DNA of 64,000 nt from Geitlerinema sp. PCC 7407 (GTDB taxonomy: Bacteria; Cyanobacteriota; Cyanobacteriia; PCC-7407): NCBI RefSeq assembly GCF_000317045.1, contig NC_019703.1, positions 2,096,501-2,160,500 of the forward strand, in the 5' to 3' direction. The notes beneath the pieces were generated by a model. It was not told the DNA's origin. It was given only the letters and a program-made list of their open reading frames with translations, and ran no database searches. This document shows positions 16,997-25,982 of the stretch, one piece after another. The number at the start of each line of letters is the position of its first letter. Within the stretch, counting starts at the first letter, position 1. A program made the position numbers and the translations under genes.

Positions 16997-19627
16997 ATGA
17001 ATACATTTCTTATCCGTCAAGCAGCGGCCCAAGCAAAAACATGCTGGCTTGAGCAAGCATTAACAAACTTACTACCTCAGGTGTGGAGCTTAACTACAGA
17101 ATCTCCAGAATGGCAAGAAACTGCTTCCAACTGGGCAAACCAAATTGACCTCTTGTTTGAAGAAAAAAAGCTTACTACGCCAGAGCAACAGAAAAATCGG
17201 CGCACCGATGTCGCTAATGCTCTTAGAGTTTTTACCCCAAATCATCCAGTTATTCCGTTTATCCTGCTGCCTTCTGATGTTTACACTCAGTTAAATAATG
17301 AACAGGCAAATCGTCTCAATACTCGTGCCAATAATTTATTTTCTATTCAACAAGCCAATGAATTAGTAGAAAAGGCGATCGCGCTGCTAGGTAGTGAGAA
17401 ACCTAACGAGGTAGCGGCCGGGCTAGCAGTATTGGTCGGTCGCCGTATTAGTGAAATTCTTATTTCTAAGTTCAAATCAAAAACTGCTTACAGTCTGTTG
17501 TTTTGCACGGCAGTCAAACGCCGCGACGAGATAGAAATTGAATTTGAAATTCCTACACTGGCTCCCGCTCATCGAGTGCTGGAGGCTATCACTCATCTGC
17601 AAGAGGTTTGGAATATTAGAGATCTGAGGGCACTTAATCTGCCAGAAAGTCATCTCAAACGTCGCATTAATGCCCGATACTCTGGGGTGCCTCATGCTTG
17701 TCGTCAGCACTTCGCTGATTTGGTGCCAGGGCGGAAGGCGGAAACAGACGATGGTAAACGACTCTATACCCATTTGTTTCGAGCGGTGTATGCGGAAATT
17801 GCTACGTACTATTACAAGCCTGATTGGGTGCCCGATCATCGATTTAAGGCGGAAATCCAAGGGCATTTCAAATTGACTACTAATGGGCAGAAAATTCCAA
17901 ACTATTCAGCTCGACAAAACTATGATGATTATCTTATTCGAGATCGGGTTGCTGGAGAGTCAGGAGTAAAGTTGGGTTTGCCAGGGGTGGAGGTGTTAGA
18001 GGTGTTTCAACCAGAAAAAGCAACCAATCAGAACGACCATGGCGCGGCGGTGTCCAGCAAATCATTGAAGCTAGAAACTGTTAATGCTCTAATTTACCGT
18101 GCGGGTGATCGACTCCTCTTTGCTCAAGGGTGGGCAGAGGCGGTGACGGGTTTGATATTGCTGACGGGCCGAACGATTCAATCGTTGATGGGGCAGCGGT
18201 TGGAGGAGAAGTCGGGGTTCTCTATTCTGGTTGATGGACTGGAAGTGCCAACGCTCATGGGAGCTAGGCAGGTGGTCACTGCTTGGCAGAGGTGGCAGAA
18301 ATTAGAGCCGCTGCCAGAAGAAGAGATGGGTACGGCGATTAGGAAGGTGTGTGAGCGCACTTTCGATGATTTGGTGCTTCTGCAGTCGGTATCAGATTTG
18401 AGGGCGTTGTATTCGGCGATCGCTATTTACTGGTTCTGTCCGCTTGAGGTTGAGAAAGGGACGTTTCTGGGGGCGATCCAGGCAAGTGGAACGGCAGGTT
18501 TTATGGCCGATAGGGATGGCCGAGGGCTCAAGTTGGGACAACACAATGTCCAGGTACTGGAGGTGTTGAGGAGGCGGAAGGCAGCGGCGGCGGAAGAGGG
18601 AGCAACGATGATGGATGAACCAATTACGGCGGCTGAAGGGGCTAATGCTCTATCTTCAACAGAAATGTCATCTCGTTTGGAGGCTAAACCTAAGGTGCGA
18701 CATCGGCGTAAGATGCTCTCTGTTGACCCTGACCTTCTGAAAACGGTTGCAGCTTCTTTTAATATTCAGGTCCGCGGTCGTGGAGGAGCGGGGGGACTGA
18801 GCTATGAGGCTGCTCTGGGACAAATACTAGAGCAGCTTGCTCAGGGGCAATCCTACGCTGTCACGAGGACTACGTCTCAGTTTCTCCCGGATGATGGGGC
18901 GATCGCTGCGATTAGGGACCAGGCTCGAACTCTCGCTTGGCTGACAGAGCGTATGGAAGCTCTGGAACAACTGGTGGAAACGCTGAAGCTGGAGCGAGAT
19001 GAGGCGATCGCTCAGGTACGGCAGGTACAAGTCTCTGCTCAAGGGGAGGCGCTACGGCTTGAAAACCAACGGCTCAAGCAGGAGTGCGATGAGGCAAGGA
19101 GGAAGCTTCAAGCTTTTAGACAACTCTTATTGGGAACGGAATCGCTTACGGATGCGTTTCAGGATGAAAAAGAGCAAGAACTGGAGCAAGGACAAGAGCA
19201 AGAGCTGGAGCAAGAGCAAGCGGTTGACGACCGGATGATGCGGCCGGTTGAGTCTGCGATCGCTCCTGCTTTAACTCGATCTTCGGTGGATGTTTCTGAT
19301 TCGCCAAAGTCCCCAAAGAAACGCATCCCAGAAAAGGAGGCTCTACATCATATTCGACGGGCAGTCCAGGCTCTTATTTCTCTTAACAGCCAAGAGGGGC
19401 GGGCTTTCAATGATAAGTGGTATATCTCTTTCCCTGTTGTTCAAACTCTCCTGAGAACTCATGGGTTGAGCGCTAATCAAAAACACGTTGCTGCTGTCTT
19501 TGATGAGCTGAAAACGGAGCTAGAAAAACACCACGAACAACATGAAATTGGCTCGAGGCATAATCGCAGACATCCTAATTTGGAAAAAATTGCAGAAATT
19601 ATTGAACTGAATGAATTAATAAGATGA
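16997..19627 (+). CDS. telomere resolvase (protelomerase), right copy, 876 aa
   Basis: It is identical in sequence to the left copy: catalytic R149, K174, R262, H290 and Y309 in the first domain. In the second domain (about 360-530), R392 and R469 remain, but the lysine hairpin is deleted, the His position reads S497, and no tyrosine follows. Shared flanking motifs (VKLGLPGVEVLEV at 324-336, LKLGQHNVQVLEV at 511-523) show that the second domain is a tandem duplicate. The start at 16997 has only a weak AGG 12 bases upstream. Two identical, divergent copies suggest one gene per telomere. An ordinary integrase is less likely because the Arg-Lys-Arg-His-Tyr spacing and the YAEIA helix follow protelomerases. 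Confidence 0.85.
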   Translation: MNTFLIRQAAAQAKTCWLEQALTNLLPQVWSLTTESPEWQETASNWANQIDLLFEEKKLTTPEQQKNRRTDVANALRVFTPNHPVIPFILLPSDVYTQLNNEQANRLNTRANNLFSIQQANELVEKAIALLGSEKPNEVAAGLAVLVGRRISEILISKFKSKTAYSLLFCTAVKRRDEIEIEFEIPTLAPAHRVLEAITHLQEVWNIRDLRALNLPESHLKRRINARYSGVPHACRQHFADLVPGRKAETDDGKRLYTHLFRAVYAEIATYYYKPDWVPDHRFKAEIQGHFKLTTNGQKIPNYSARQNYDDYLIRDRVAGESGVKLGLPGVEVLEVFQPEKATNQNDHGAAVSSKSLKLETVNALIYRAGDRLLFAQGWAEAVTGLILLTGRTIQSLMGQRLEEKSGFSILVDGLEVPTLMGARQVVTAWQRWQKLEPLPEEEMGTAIRKVCERTFDDLVLLQSVSDLRALYSAIAIYWFCPLEVEKGTFLGAIQASGTAGFMADRDGRGLKLGQHNVQVLEVLRRRKAAAAEEGATMMDEPITAAEGANALSSTEMSSRLEAKPKVRHRRKMLSVDPDLLKTVAASFNIQVRGRGGAGGLSYEAALGQILEQLAQGQSYAVTRTTSQFLPDDGAIAAIRDQARTLAWLTERMEALEQLVETLKLERDEAIAQVRQVQVSAQGEALRLENQRLKQECDEARRKLQAFRQLLLGTESLTDAFQDEKEQELEQGQEQELEQEQAVDDRMMRPVESAIAPALTRSSVDVSDSPKSPKKRIPEKEALHHIRRAVQALISLNSQEGRAFNDKWYISFPVVQTLLRTHGLSANQKHVAAVFDELKTELEKHHEQHEIGSRHNRRHPNLEKIAEIIELNELIR

Positions 19628-19714
19628 GATATTGAGCGATGGGATGAGATAGAGTGGATGCGATAAAAACCCATCCCTAGCCACAACTCAACTCGATCGC
19701 AAACACTTAAACAC

Positions 19715-19769
19715 TCAATCCACAAATCCATGAAAGCGAGGATGCATTAAATCCTTAATCGGATTGTCA
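19715..19769 (-). pseudogene. 3' stub of the [2Fe-2S] ferredoxin gene
   Basis: This is an inverted copy of the last 18 codons of the ferredoxin gene at 13369-13665, carried along in the right palindrome arm. It has no start, no cysteines and cannot be functional. It marks how far the inverted copying ran past the resolvase gene. Confidence 0.85.
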
Positions 19770-19863
19770 ATCTTATCGAAACGAACAAGTGAATCTTTGC
19801 AGATTGACTATTCAATAAGCTAAAAGCATTTTTCGCCACGGAAGTGTCAGGGGAGAAGATAAC

Positions 19864-21606
19864 CTATAAGACCTCTTCAGACGGGGGAAGATCAGCCTCT
19901 GGAAGCGCTGGCTCGGGAAATGCCTCGACAGGAGCCGGCTCAGGTTCTTCTGGTATTGCCTCGGGTTCTGGTAGAGGCTCAGGAATCGGTTCGGGTTCGG
20001 GCATAGGTTCAGGAATGGGTTCAGGAATGGGTTCAGGAATGGGTTCAGGAATGGGTTCGGGGAGTAGTGGTTCTGACTCAGGTACTGGTTCGACCTCTGG
20101 AAGCGGTTCGGGTTGCGGCTCAGGTTGTGGAATCGGCTCTGGTTCGCTGGGCTCTGAGGTAGGTATCGGTTCCTCAATTGCGGGGGTCGGCGTGGTTTCT
20201 GGGGTCGGCGTGGCTGACGGTGTTTCTGGCGCAGGTGCATCATTGCTGGGCGGTGCAACTGGCTCGGGAGCTGGGTCAGTTGCGGTTTCTGCGGGCTCTG
20301 GGGGCGCAGACTCGGCAGTGGTCGGAGTTGGGATCTCGACAGAACGGCGCTCACCGCGCTCCCGGGCGGCGCGGTTGCGTTCAGAGCCCTCGATGTTGAG
20401 GTCGTACTCGATGGGGACACTGGCTCCACCTTCGACAGGTTGAAAGCGCGATCGCTGGGCTGCTTCGATGGCGGCGCGATCGATAGCAGCATTGCCGCTG
20501 GAGCGGGTCAGGACAACGCTGCGAACGCTTCCATCCGCGTTGATCTCGACGTTGACGAGAGGCTGACCTTCGATGCCTGCTTCGACAGCGCTTTCGGGGT
20601 ACTCTGGCTCGACACAGTCTTCACAAGCGACGGTCCGCGAACCGCCCCCGCGAGTTTCTTGGCCAGCACCAGAGCTGGGGCGATCGCCAGTGCCATTGCC
20701 CGAACTAGTGTTTGTGTTGCCGGGGCGAGTGCCGGAACCTGCAGCGGTCACTGTGCCGGAACCTCCGGGAGCGTCGCCTTGGCCATTCCCACTTTCGGAG
20801 CGGCTGGCATTCGCAGCAGTGCTTGAACCTTGAGCAGTGGCACTTTGAGCAGCGGGTCCAGGACGAGCGGCGCTGGTCTCGCGATCGCGCAATCCCCGCA
20901 AGAACGACCGCAGGCGATCGCGCTGGGAAGGGTCAGGCGCTGTCGCTGCAACCCGAGGCTCTTCAGGCGCTTCTGGTTGAGACTCTGCGGGCGCTGCGGG
21001 CGTTTTGGGGGCTTCGGGCTCTGGCTTGGGAGGCTCTGTGACCTCGGATGCCGCTTGAGTTTCAGCTGCTGCCTCGGGCTCTTCGAGCGGCGTTTCTTCA
21101 GCGATTTCTTCGACGGGTTCTGGCTCGGGGGCTGCCGGTTCAGCTACATCCTCCGGCACAGGAGGCTCAGGGAGGGCTTCAGCAACCTCTGGCTCCTCAG
21201 GGAGGGGGGCAGCTTCGGGCTCCGAAGCTGGGGCAGCAGGCTCTGAAGTCGCCACGGGCACAATGTCGGCGGCGGGAGCAGCGTCAAGGGCGACAGCACT
21301 AGCGTCTGAGGCTGGGGCTGCGTCTAGGCTAGGAACTTCAGGGTCGAAAGTCTCGCTGCCCAGTTCGGCAGGCTCAAGGGGTTCCTCTGGGGGAGGCTCG
21401 GGGAGCACAGGCTCAGTGGGTTCCGCCACGATGATCTCCAGAGGCGTGATCTCGGCGGTGACGGGTCGCTGCCAGATCCCCAGATAGCTGAGAGCAAATG
21501 CGACCAAGTGGACCCCCACAGAGCCCAGAAGTCCCCAAAGTATTACCTTTCGCAGAGCGGCTTGCTCTCGATCGTGCTGCTGTGCGCAAACCTCTGAAAG
21601 ACTCAT
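19864..21606 (-). CDS. tonB: TonB-family energy transducer with internal C-terminal-type domain and Pro/Glu tail
   Basis: TonB couples the proton motive force, via ExbB-ExbD, to outer-membrane transporters. The 580-residue protein has one membrane anchor (about 20-42) and a long Pro/Glu/Ala-rich periplasmic spacer (50-220). A Gly/Ser/Asn-rich stretch (255-325) and a TonB domain (about 327-405: [19 protein letters not shown], then [16 protein letters not shown]) follow. Unusually, another 175 residues of Pro/Glu-rich sequence follow the TonB domain, including PEPI tandem units near 516-534. It diverges from the exbB operon, and a Fur-like box lies 49-63 bases upstream of its start. Confidence 0.86.
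   Translation of the reverse strand: MSLSEVCAQQHDREQAALRKVILWGLLGSVGVHLVAFALSYLGIWQRPVTAEITPLEIIVAEPTEPVLPEPPPEEPLEPAELGSETFDPEVPSLDAAPASDASAVALDAAPAADIVPVATSEPAAPASEPEAAPLPEEPEVAEALPEPPVPEDVAEPAAPEPEPVEEIAEETPLEEPEAAAETQAASEVTEPPKPEPEAPKTPAAPAESQPEAPEEPRVAATAPDPSQRDRLRSFLRGLRDRETSAARPGPAAQSATAQGSSTAANASRSESGNGQGDAPGGSGTVTAAGSGTRPGNTNTSSGNGTGDRPSSGAGQETRGGGSRTVACEDCVEPEYPESAVEAGIEGQPLVNVEINADGSVRSVVLTRSSGNAAIDRAAIEAAQRSRFQPVEGGASVPIEYDLNIEGSERNRAARERGERRSVEIPTPTTAESAPPEPAETATDPAPEPVAPPSNDAPAPETPSATPTPETTPTPAIEEPIPTSEPSEPEPIPQPEPQPEPLPEVEPVPESEPLLPEPIPEPIPEPIPEPIPEPMPEPEPIPEPLPEPEAIPEEPEPAPVEAFPEPALPEADLPPSEEVL
20005..20060. repeat. 12-bp tandem repeats within tonB
   Basis: About four near-perfect 12-base units (AGGAATGGGTTC) encode the EPIP/EPMP repeats in the TonB C-terminal tail. 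This is coding low-complexity sequence, prone to length change by slippage. Confidence 0.8.
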
Positions 21607-21654
21607 AGCCCCTGCCTACTTCCCAAATGCTGCTTAAACGCTATTCATCATAGT

Positions 21655-21669
21655 TGACAATTGCTCTCA
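21655..21669 (-). promoter_or_regulatory. Fur-like box upstream of tonB
   Basis: Read on the minus strand this is TGAGAGCAATTGTCA, matching 12 of 14 defined positions of the TGATAATNATTATCA Fur pattern. It lies 49-63 bases upstream of the tonB start and differs by one base from the box at 21897-21911. Confidence 0.6.
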
Positions 21670-21896
21670 TTCAGTCAAGAGCTATCAAGAACTATTCTCA
21701 GGCGAATTGGCAAAATTAAGCGGCCAGGTAGTATAGGTCAGTCAGGGGCGATCGCCCCAAAACATTCATCCAATCAGGATTCTCTTCAGAAAGTTTTGCT
21801 TCGCCCCTGACTCTAGTCCCAGATCTGGCTGTCGTTTATCAAGATAGATTCTCAAGAAAAGCTTGACTTTGAAGACGAGATCGGGCTCAATCGTTT

Positions 21897-21911
21897 TGAG
21901 AGTAATTGTCA
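21897..21911 (+). promoter_or_regulatory. Fur-like box upstream of exbB
   Basis: TGAGAGTAATTGTCA matches 12 of 14 defined positions of the Fur pattern and is nearly identical to the tonB box. It lies about 105 bases upstream of the exbB start, so iron repression of both divergent units is likely. Confidence 0.6.
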
Positions 21912-22015
21912 TTTGTTTTTGGTTATTTGTGCTTGGGGCTGAGAGGCTGGCGACTACAGAGACAGCCAGACAGAACAGCGGTCCTGAGCTGCCCGTTTAG
22001 CGTGAGTTGTAGATC

Positions 22016-22666
22016 ATGGGAAGTATTTTTGCGGCAGGCGGCATCGTCATGTGGCCGCTGCTAGCGTTTTCGATTGTGGCGATCGCCCTGATTGGGGAGC
22101 GCCTGTTTTTTTGGTTTCGCCTAAACCAGCGTCAACGCCCTTTCATGCGGGAGATCCTGCGGATCTATCGCCAGAGCCCGACGGATGTGTTTCCCCGGCT
22201 GCGCCAAAATGTCCATTTGCCGATCGCCCGCATTTTCCTGGAAGCTCTGGAAATCGACGGCGCGAGCCCGAAGCAGTTTCACCTCGCGCTGATGAGCGCG
22301 ATACAGGCAGAATTACCCCATCTCAAGCGCTTTAGCACGGTTTTTGCGACGATTATCAGCACCTCGCCCCTGCTGGGTCTGCTCGGCACCGTCTTGGGCC
22401 TGATTACGTCCTTTGACGCGCTCCGGCTCGGCGACGTAGGCACCAACTCCTCGATGGTCACCGGGGGCATCAGCGAAGCCCTGGTATCGACGGCGGCGGG
22501 GCTGGTGGTGGCGATCTTCACGCTGATGTTTGCCAACCTGTTTCGCGGTCTGTATCGACGTCAGGTGTCGCTGATCCAGGAGTACGGCGGTCAGCTGGAG
22601 ATTCTCTATGAGTCTCACTATGAGCGGCTGCAACAGGGCAAGGAGGCTAGCTATGTATCTCCCTGA
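22016..22666 (+). CDS. exbB: ExbB, MotA/TolQ/ExbB proton channel protein
   Basis: ExbB forms the proton-conducting inner-membrane channel that powers TonB. The 216-residue protein shows a first membrane helix (about 10-28), a cytoplasmic loop, and the conserved pair of C-terminal helices. These carry TSPLLGLLGTVLGLI and the glycine- and threonine-rich ISEALVSTAAGLVVAI. It starts a tightly packed operon: exbD overlaps its end by 14 bases. A Fur-like box lies upstream. Confidence 0.93.
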   Translation: MGSIFAAGGIVMWPLLAFSIVAIALIGERLFFWFRLNQRQRPFMREILRIYRQSPTDVFPRLRQNVHLPIARIFLEALEIDGASPKQFHLALMSAIQAELPHLKRFSTVFATIISTSPLLGLLGTVLGLITSFDALRLGDVGTNSSMVTGGISEALVSTAAGLVVAIFTLMFANLFRGLYRRQVSLIQEYGGQLEILYESHYERLQQGKEASYVSP

Positions 22667-23072
22667 AGAACCAGAAGAGGAGTTTGAACTCAATATCGTG
22701 CCGATGATCGATGTCATCTTCGCGATTTTGACCTTTTTCATCATTTCCAGCCTGTTTTTGACCCGCTCTGAGTCGCTGCCGGTGAATTTGCCCAAGGCGG
22801 CTACGGCCCAGATGCAGCAGCGCACCAAGATCACAGTGTCGGTGGATCCAGAGGGCCAAATCGCCCTGAACCGCCGCCCCACGTCCCTGGAGGCCCTCAA
22901 GGCCGATGTCCAGCAGGAGATGGCCAAGGTGCAAGAGTCGGTCATCGTGATCAGCGCCGATGAGGCGGTGAGCCATGGCCAGGTGATCGCGGTGATGGAT
23001 GAGCTGCGGACCATCGAGGGGGCGACTCTGGGCATTGCTACCAAGCCCCCAGCCCCCGACGAGCAGCGATGA
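22653..23072 (+). CDS. exbD: ExbD, biopolymer transport protein
   Basis: ExbD is the small partner of ExbB and supplies the proton-binding aspartate. The 139-residue protein has an N-terminal cytosolic end, one membrane helix with the conserved Asp (NIVPMIDVIFAILTFFII), and a periplasmic domain. The start at 22653 lies inside the exbB end, directly before MYLPEEPEEEFELN. Its stop overlaps the next ATG in the ATGA arrangement, a sign of translational coupling to the ABC permease. Confidence 0.93.
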   Translation: MYLPEEPEEEFELNIVPMIDVIFAILTFFIISSLFLTRSESLPVNLPKAATAQMQQRTKITVSVDPEGQIALNRRPTSLEALKADVQQEMAKVQESVIVISADEAVSHGQVIAVMDELRTIEGATLGIATKPPAPDEQR

Positions 23073-24070
23073 ATCGCACTGGACTCTTGGGCTCTGCCCG
23101 GCGTCTGTGGCTGGGGCTGCCGGTAGGGGCTGCGCTGCTGGGCGTGTGCTTTTGGCTCAGCGTGACTCTGGGGTCGGCGGACGTCCCGCTGGAGACGGTG
23201 TGGCGATCGCTGGTGGCCTTTGATGGATCGACGGAGCATCTGATCATCCGGACGGTCCGCCTGCCGCGATCGCTGCTGGCGATCGCGGTGGGGTCGGCCC
23301 TAGCGGTGGCGGGTGCCCTAACCCAGGGGCTGACCCGCAATCCCCTGGCGGCCCCCGACTTGCTGGGGGTAGAGGTGGGAGCGGCCCTGGCCATGGTGCT
23401 GGCGCTCTACGGCGGCGGCACCCGCTCGGTGGGCTTTGCGCTGGCGGGGGCGGCGATCGCGGCGGCGGCGGTGTACTGGCTCGGCTCCCTGGGCCGCAGC
23501 GGCCTGACCCCCATGAAGCTGATTATTGCCGGGGCGGCGCTGTCGTACCTGCTGGGGTCGCTGACGACGGGGGTGCTGCTGGTGAGTCAGCAGACCCTCG
23601 ATGAAATTCGCTTTTGGCTGGCGGGGTCGCTGGCGGGGGCGGATCTGGCGGCCCTAAAGCTGGTGCTGCCCTACTGGGGGGTGGGAGTGCTGTTGGCGCT
23701 TCTGTTGGGGCGATCGCTCACCCTGCTAGCCCTGGGCGAAGACGTCGCCCAAGGCTTAGGCCTGCCCACTGCCTGGATCAAAGCCGGAGCCGCCCTGGCG
23801 GTGGTGCTGCTGGCCGGTAGCGCTGTGGCGGTGGCCGGTCCGATCGCCTTTGTGGGCCTGGTGGTGCCCCACGGGGTGCGCTTTTGGGTGGGGGTCGACT
23901 ACCGCTGGATTGTGCCCTACACCCTTTTGGCGGGCGGGATTTTGCTGCTGGTGGCCGACATTGCGGCCCGTTTGCTTTTGCAGCCCCAGGAGCTGCCCGT
24001 CGGCATCATGACCGCCCTAGTGGGCGCGCCTTGCTTTCTCTACCTTGCTCGATCCCACGTAAAACGATGA
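23069..24070 (+). CDS. FecCD-family iron-siderophore ABC permease (first)
   Basis: This 333-residue permease has about nine to ten membrane helices and the BtuC/FecCD signatures [39 protein letters not shown] and GPIAFVGLVVPHGVR. With the second permease it would form the membrane channel for a ferric siderophore or related chelate. It overlaps both neighbours by ATGA junctions. No substrate-binding protein gene lies nearby. Confidence 0.92.
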   Translation: MNRTGLLGSARRLWLGLPVGAALLGVCFWLSVTLGSADVPLETVWRSLVAFDGSTEHLIIRTVRLPRSLLAIAVGSALAVAGALTQGLTRNPLAAPDLLGVEVGAALAMVLALYGGGTRSVGFALAGAAIAAAAVYWLGSLGRSGLTPMKLIIAGAALSYLLGSLTTGVLLVSQQTLDEIRFWLAGSLAGADLAALKLVLPYWGVGVLLALLLGRSLTLLALGEDVAQGLGLPTAWIKAGAALAVVLLAGSAVAVAGPIAFVGLVVPHGVRFWVGVDYRWIVPYTLLAGGILLLVADIAARLLLQPQELPVGIMTALVGAPCFLYLARSHVKR

Positions 24071-25119
24071 CGTTGACCAAACCTTGGCTCTCGGTTCGGC
24101 TTCGGCCCTTGGGGGTGTCGTTTCGGGTCAGTCGCCCGACGCCCTGGGTGTTGGGAGGCTTGGGCCTGCTTTTGGTTTTCCTGGTGGGCCTCCACGTCAG
24201 TCAGGGCGAGTACCCGATTCCCCTGGGGGCGGTGCTGGCAACGCTGCTGGGCCTGCCCGCCGCCGACCCCAATCACGCCTTTGTGGTCCTGGATTTGCGG
24301 CTGCCGCGGGCGCTGGTGGCGGCCCTGGTGGGAATGGGGCTGGCGATCGCCGGCACGATTATTCAGGGGCTGACCCGCAACCCCCTGGCCGCCCCCGAAA
24401 TTATTGGCATTAATGCTGGGGCGGGGTTGGGGGCGCTGCTGCTCCTGGTGCTGTTTCCCTCGATGTCTCTGGTGGGCTTGCCCATGGCGGCCTTTGGCGG
24501 GGGTCTGGCGGCAGCGATCGCCATCTACGCCCTGGCCTGGAATCGCGGCAGTTCGCCCCTGCGCCTGATCCTGATGGGGATTGGCCTGACGGCCCTCCTG
24601 GGCGCCCTGACCAATGTCCTGGTGACCTTCGGCGAAATCAACGTAGTGGGGCAGGCCCTGGTGTGGCTGACGGGCAGCGTCTACGGCCGGAGCTGGCAGC
24701 ACGTGGGGCCGCTGGTGCCCTGGCTCTTGGGGGCAGGAGCGATGGCGCTGCTGCTGGCCCGCGACCTGAACACGCTGCATCTGGGGGACGAGGTGGCCCA
24801 GAGTTTGGGCATTGCGGTGGAGCGGCAGCGATCGCTGCTGTTGCTGTGCGCCGTGGCCCTGGCGGGAGCGAGCGTGGCGATCGCCGGGAATGTCAGCTTC
24901 GTTGGGCTGATGGCGCCTCACCTGAGCCGCCAGCTGGTCGGCCCCTCCCACGAAGGGCTATTGCCGACGGCGGCGCTGGTGGGGGGCTGCATGGTGACGC
25001 TGGCGGATCTCCTGGGCCGGCTGGTCTTTGCGCCTCTGGAGCTGCCCTGCGGCGTAGTGACTGCCGTGGTGGGCGCGCCTTACTTTCTCTATCTGCTCTA
25101 TCGCAATCGCAACGCATAA
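24067..25119 (+). CDS. FecCD-family iron-siderophore ABC permease (second)
   Basis: The 350-residue second half of the permease pair repeats the family signatures: [37 protein letters not shown] and [15 protein letters not shown]. The ATG at 24067 overlaps the previous stop; the frame is open further upstream, but that part overlaps the first permease. The N-terminal cytoplasmic extension of about 30 residues is rich in Arg and Pro. Confidence 0.92.
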   Translation: MTLTKPWLSVRLRPLGVSFRVSRPTPWVLGGLGLLLVFLVGLHVSQGEYPIPLGAVLATLLGLPAADPNHAFVVLDLRLPRALVAALVGMGLAIAGTIIQGLTRNPLAAPEIIGINAGAGLGALLLLVLFPSMSLVGLPMAAFGGGLAAAIAIYALAWNRGSSPLRLILMGIGLTALLGALTNVLVTFGEINVVGQALVWLTGSVYGRSWQHVGPLVPWLLGAGAMALLLARDLNTLHLGDEVAQSLGIAVERQRSLLLLCAVALAGASVAIAGNVSFVGLMAPHLSRQLVGPSHEGLLPTAALVGGCMVTLADLLGRLVFAPLELPCGVVTAVVGAPYFLYLLYRNRNA

Positions 25120-25127
25120 CCCCTCCC

Positions 25128-25982
25128 ATGTTTGACTCTGATGCTCCTTCAGCTTTGGCAGCTCACCAGCTCACCCTGGCCTACGACGGCGCGGTGATCG
25201 TGCGGGGGCTGGACCTGACGATTCCGCGTCAGCAGATCACCACCCTGGTCGGCCCCAACGGCTGCGGCAAGTCAACCCTGCTGCGCGGGCTCGCCCGCCT
25301 GCTGCGGCCCCAGGCAGGCGCGGTGTACCTGGAGGGACGGGCGATCGCCCAGCTACCGGCCAAAGCTCTGGCCAAACGGCTGGGCATCCTGCCCCAGAGC
25401 CCGGCGGCCCCCGAAGGTCTGACGGTGCGAGAGCTGGTGGCCCAGGGCCGCTATCCCCACCAAGGCTGGCTCCAGCAGTGGTCCGCCGAGGATGAGCAAA
25501 AAGTCGAAGCGGCGATCACCACCACCCACCTCCAGGACTTCGCCAACCGCCCCCTCGACACCCTCTCCGGCGGCCAGCGCCAGCGCGCCTGGATCGCCAT
25601 GGCCCTGGCTCAGGACACCGAAATTTTGCTGCTGGACGAGCCCACCACCTACCTGGATCTAGCCCACCAGATCGAAGTCCTCGATCTGCTCTACGACCTC
25701 AACTACCAGGCCCAGCGCACCATTGTGATGGTGTTGCACGACCTCAACTTGGCCGGTCGCTACAGCCACCACCTGGTGGCCCTCCGCCAAGGAGCCGTGA
25801 TCGCCCAGGGGACGCCTGGGGAAGTCATCACTGAGGCCGTGATCAAAGCGGTCTTCGATCTTGACAGTCGCGTGATCCGAGACCCCCTGACCAGCACGCC
25901 TCTGTGCGTGCCGATCAGCCGAACCATTGTTGCTTCTCAATCCACTTCAACGAAGACAATACTGAGAGCCGATAAAACTTAA
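25128..25982 (+). CDS. iron-siderophore ABC transporter ATPase
   Basis: This is the 284-residue ATPase of the transporter. It shows Walker [10 protein letters not shown] (about 42-50), signature LSGGQRQR, Walker B ILLLDEPT and the switch histidine in VLHDLNLA, in the usual order for the FepC/FecE group. It begins eight bases after the second permease stop. The last 25 residues, rich in Ser and Thr, are a short extra tail. It is the last gene of the exbB operon. Confidence 0.93.
   Translation: MFDSDAPSALAAHQLTLAYDGAVIVRGLDLTIPRQQITTLVGPNGCGKSTLLRGLARLLRPQAGAVYLEGRAIAQLPAKALAKRLGILPQSPAAPEGLTVRELVAQGRYPHQGWLQQWSAEDEQKVEAAITTTHLQDFANRPLDTLSGGQRQRAWIAMALAQDTEILLLDEPTTYLDLAHQIEVLDLLYDLNYQAQRTIVMVLHDLNLAGRYSHHLVALRQGAVIAQGTPGEVITEAVIKAVFDLDSRVIRDPLTSTPLCVPISRTIVASQSTSTKTILRADKT

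Larger units (their letters stand above)
16691..19769. repeat. right arm of 6.16-kb perfect palindrome
   Basis: This is the mirror copy of 13611-16689. It ends at 19769, after the 55-base stub of the ferredoxin gene, and unique sequence leading to tonB begins there. The outer flanks of the two arms differ, so the structure is not an endless foldback of one flank. Confidence 0.93.
21607..22015. other. divergent tonB / exbB regulatory region
   Basis: These 409 bases hold the two Fur-like boxes and presumably both promoters. No reading frame is supported. Confidence 0.6.

Noticed and set aside
13611-19769. Palindrome as a composite transposon or two insertion sequences
   Set aside because: The repeated gene is a telomere resolvase, not a transposase. 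There are no terminal inverted repeats or target-site duplications at the outer borders, and one border lies inside the ferredoxin gene.
20005-20060. CRISPR-like or non-coding tandem repeat
   Set aside because: The 12-base units are in frame and encode the TonB tail; there are no spacers.
22313-23239. 308-codon antisense frame over exbB-exbD-fecD
   Set aside because: The opposite strand holds three clear genes with overlapping starts and stops.
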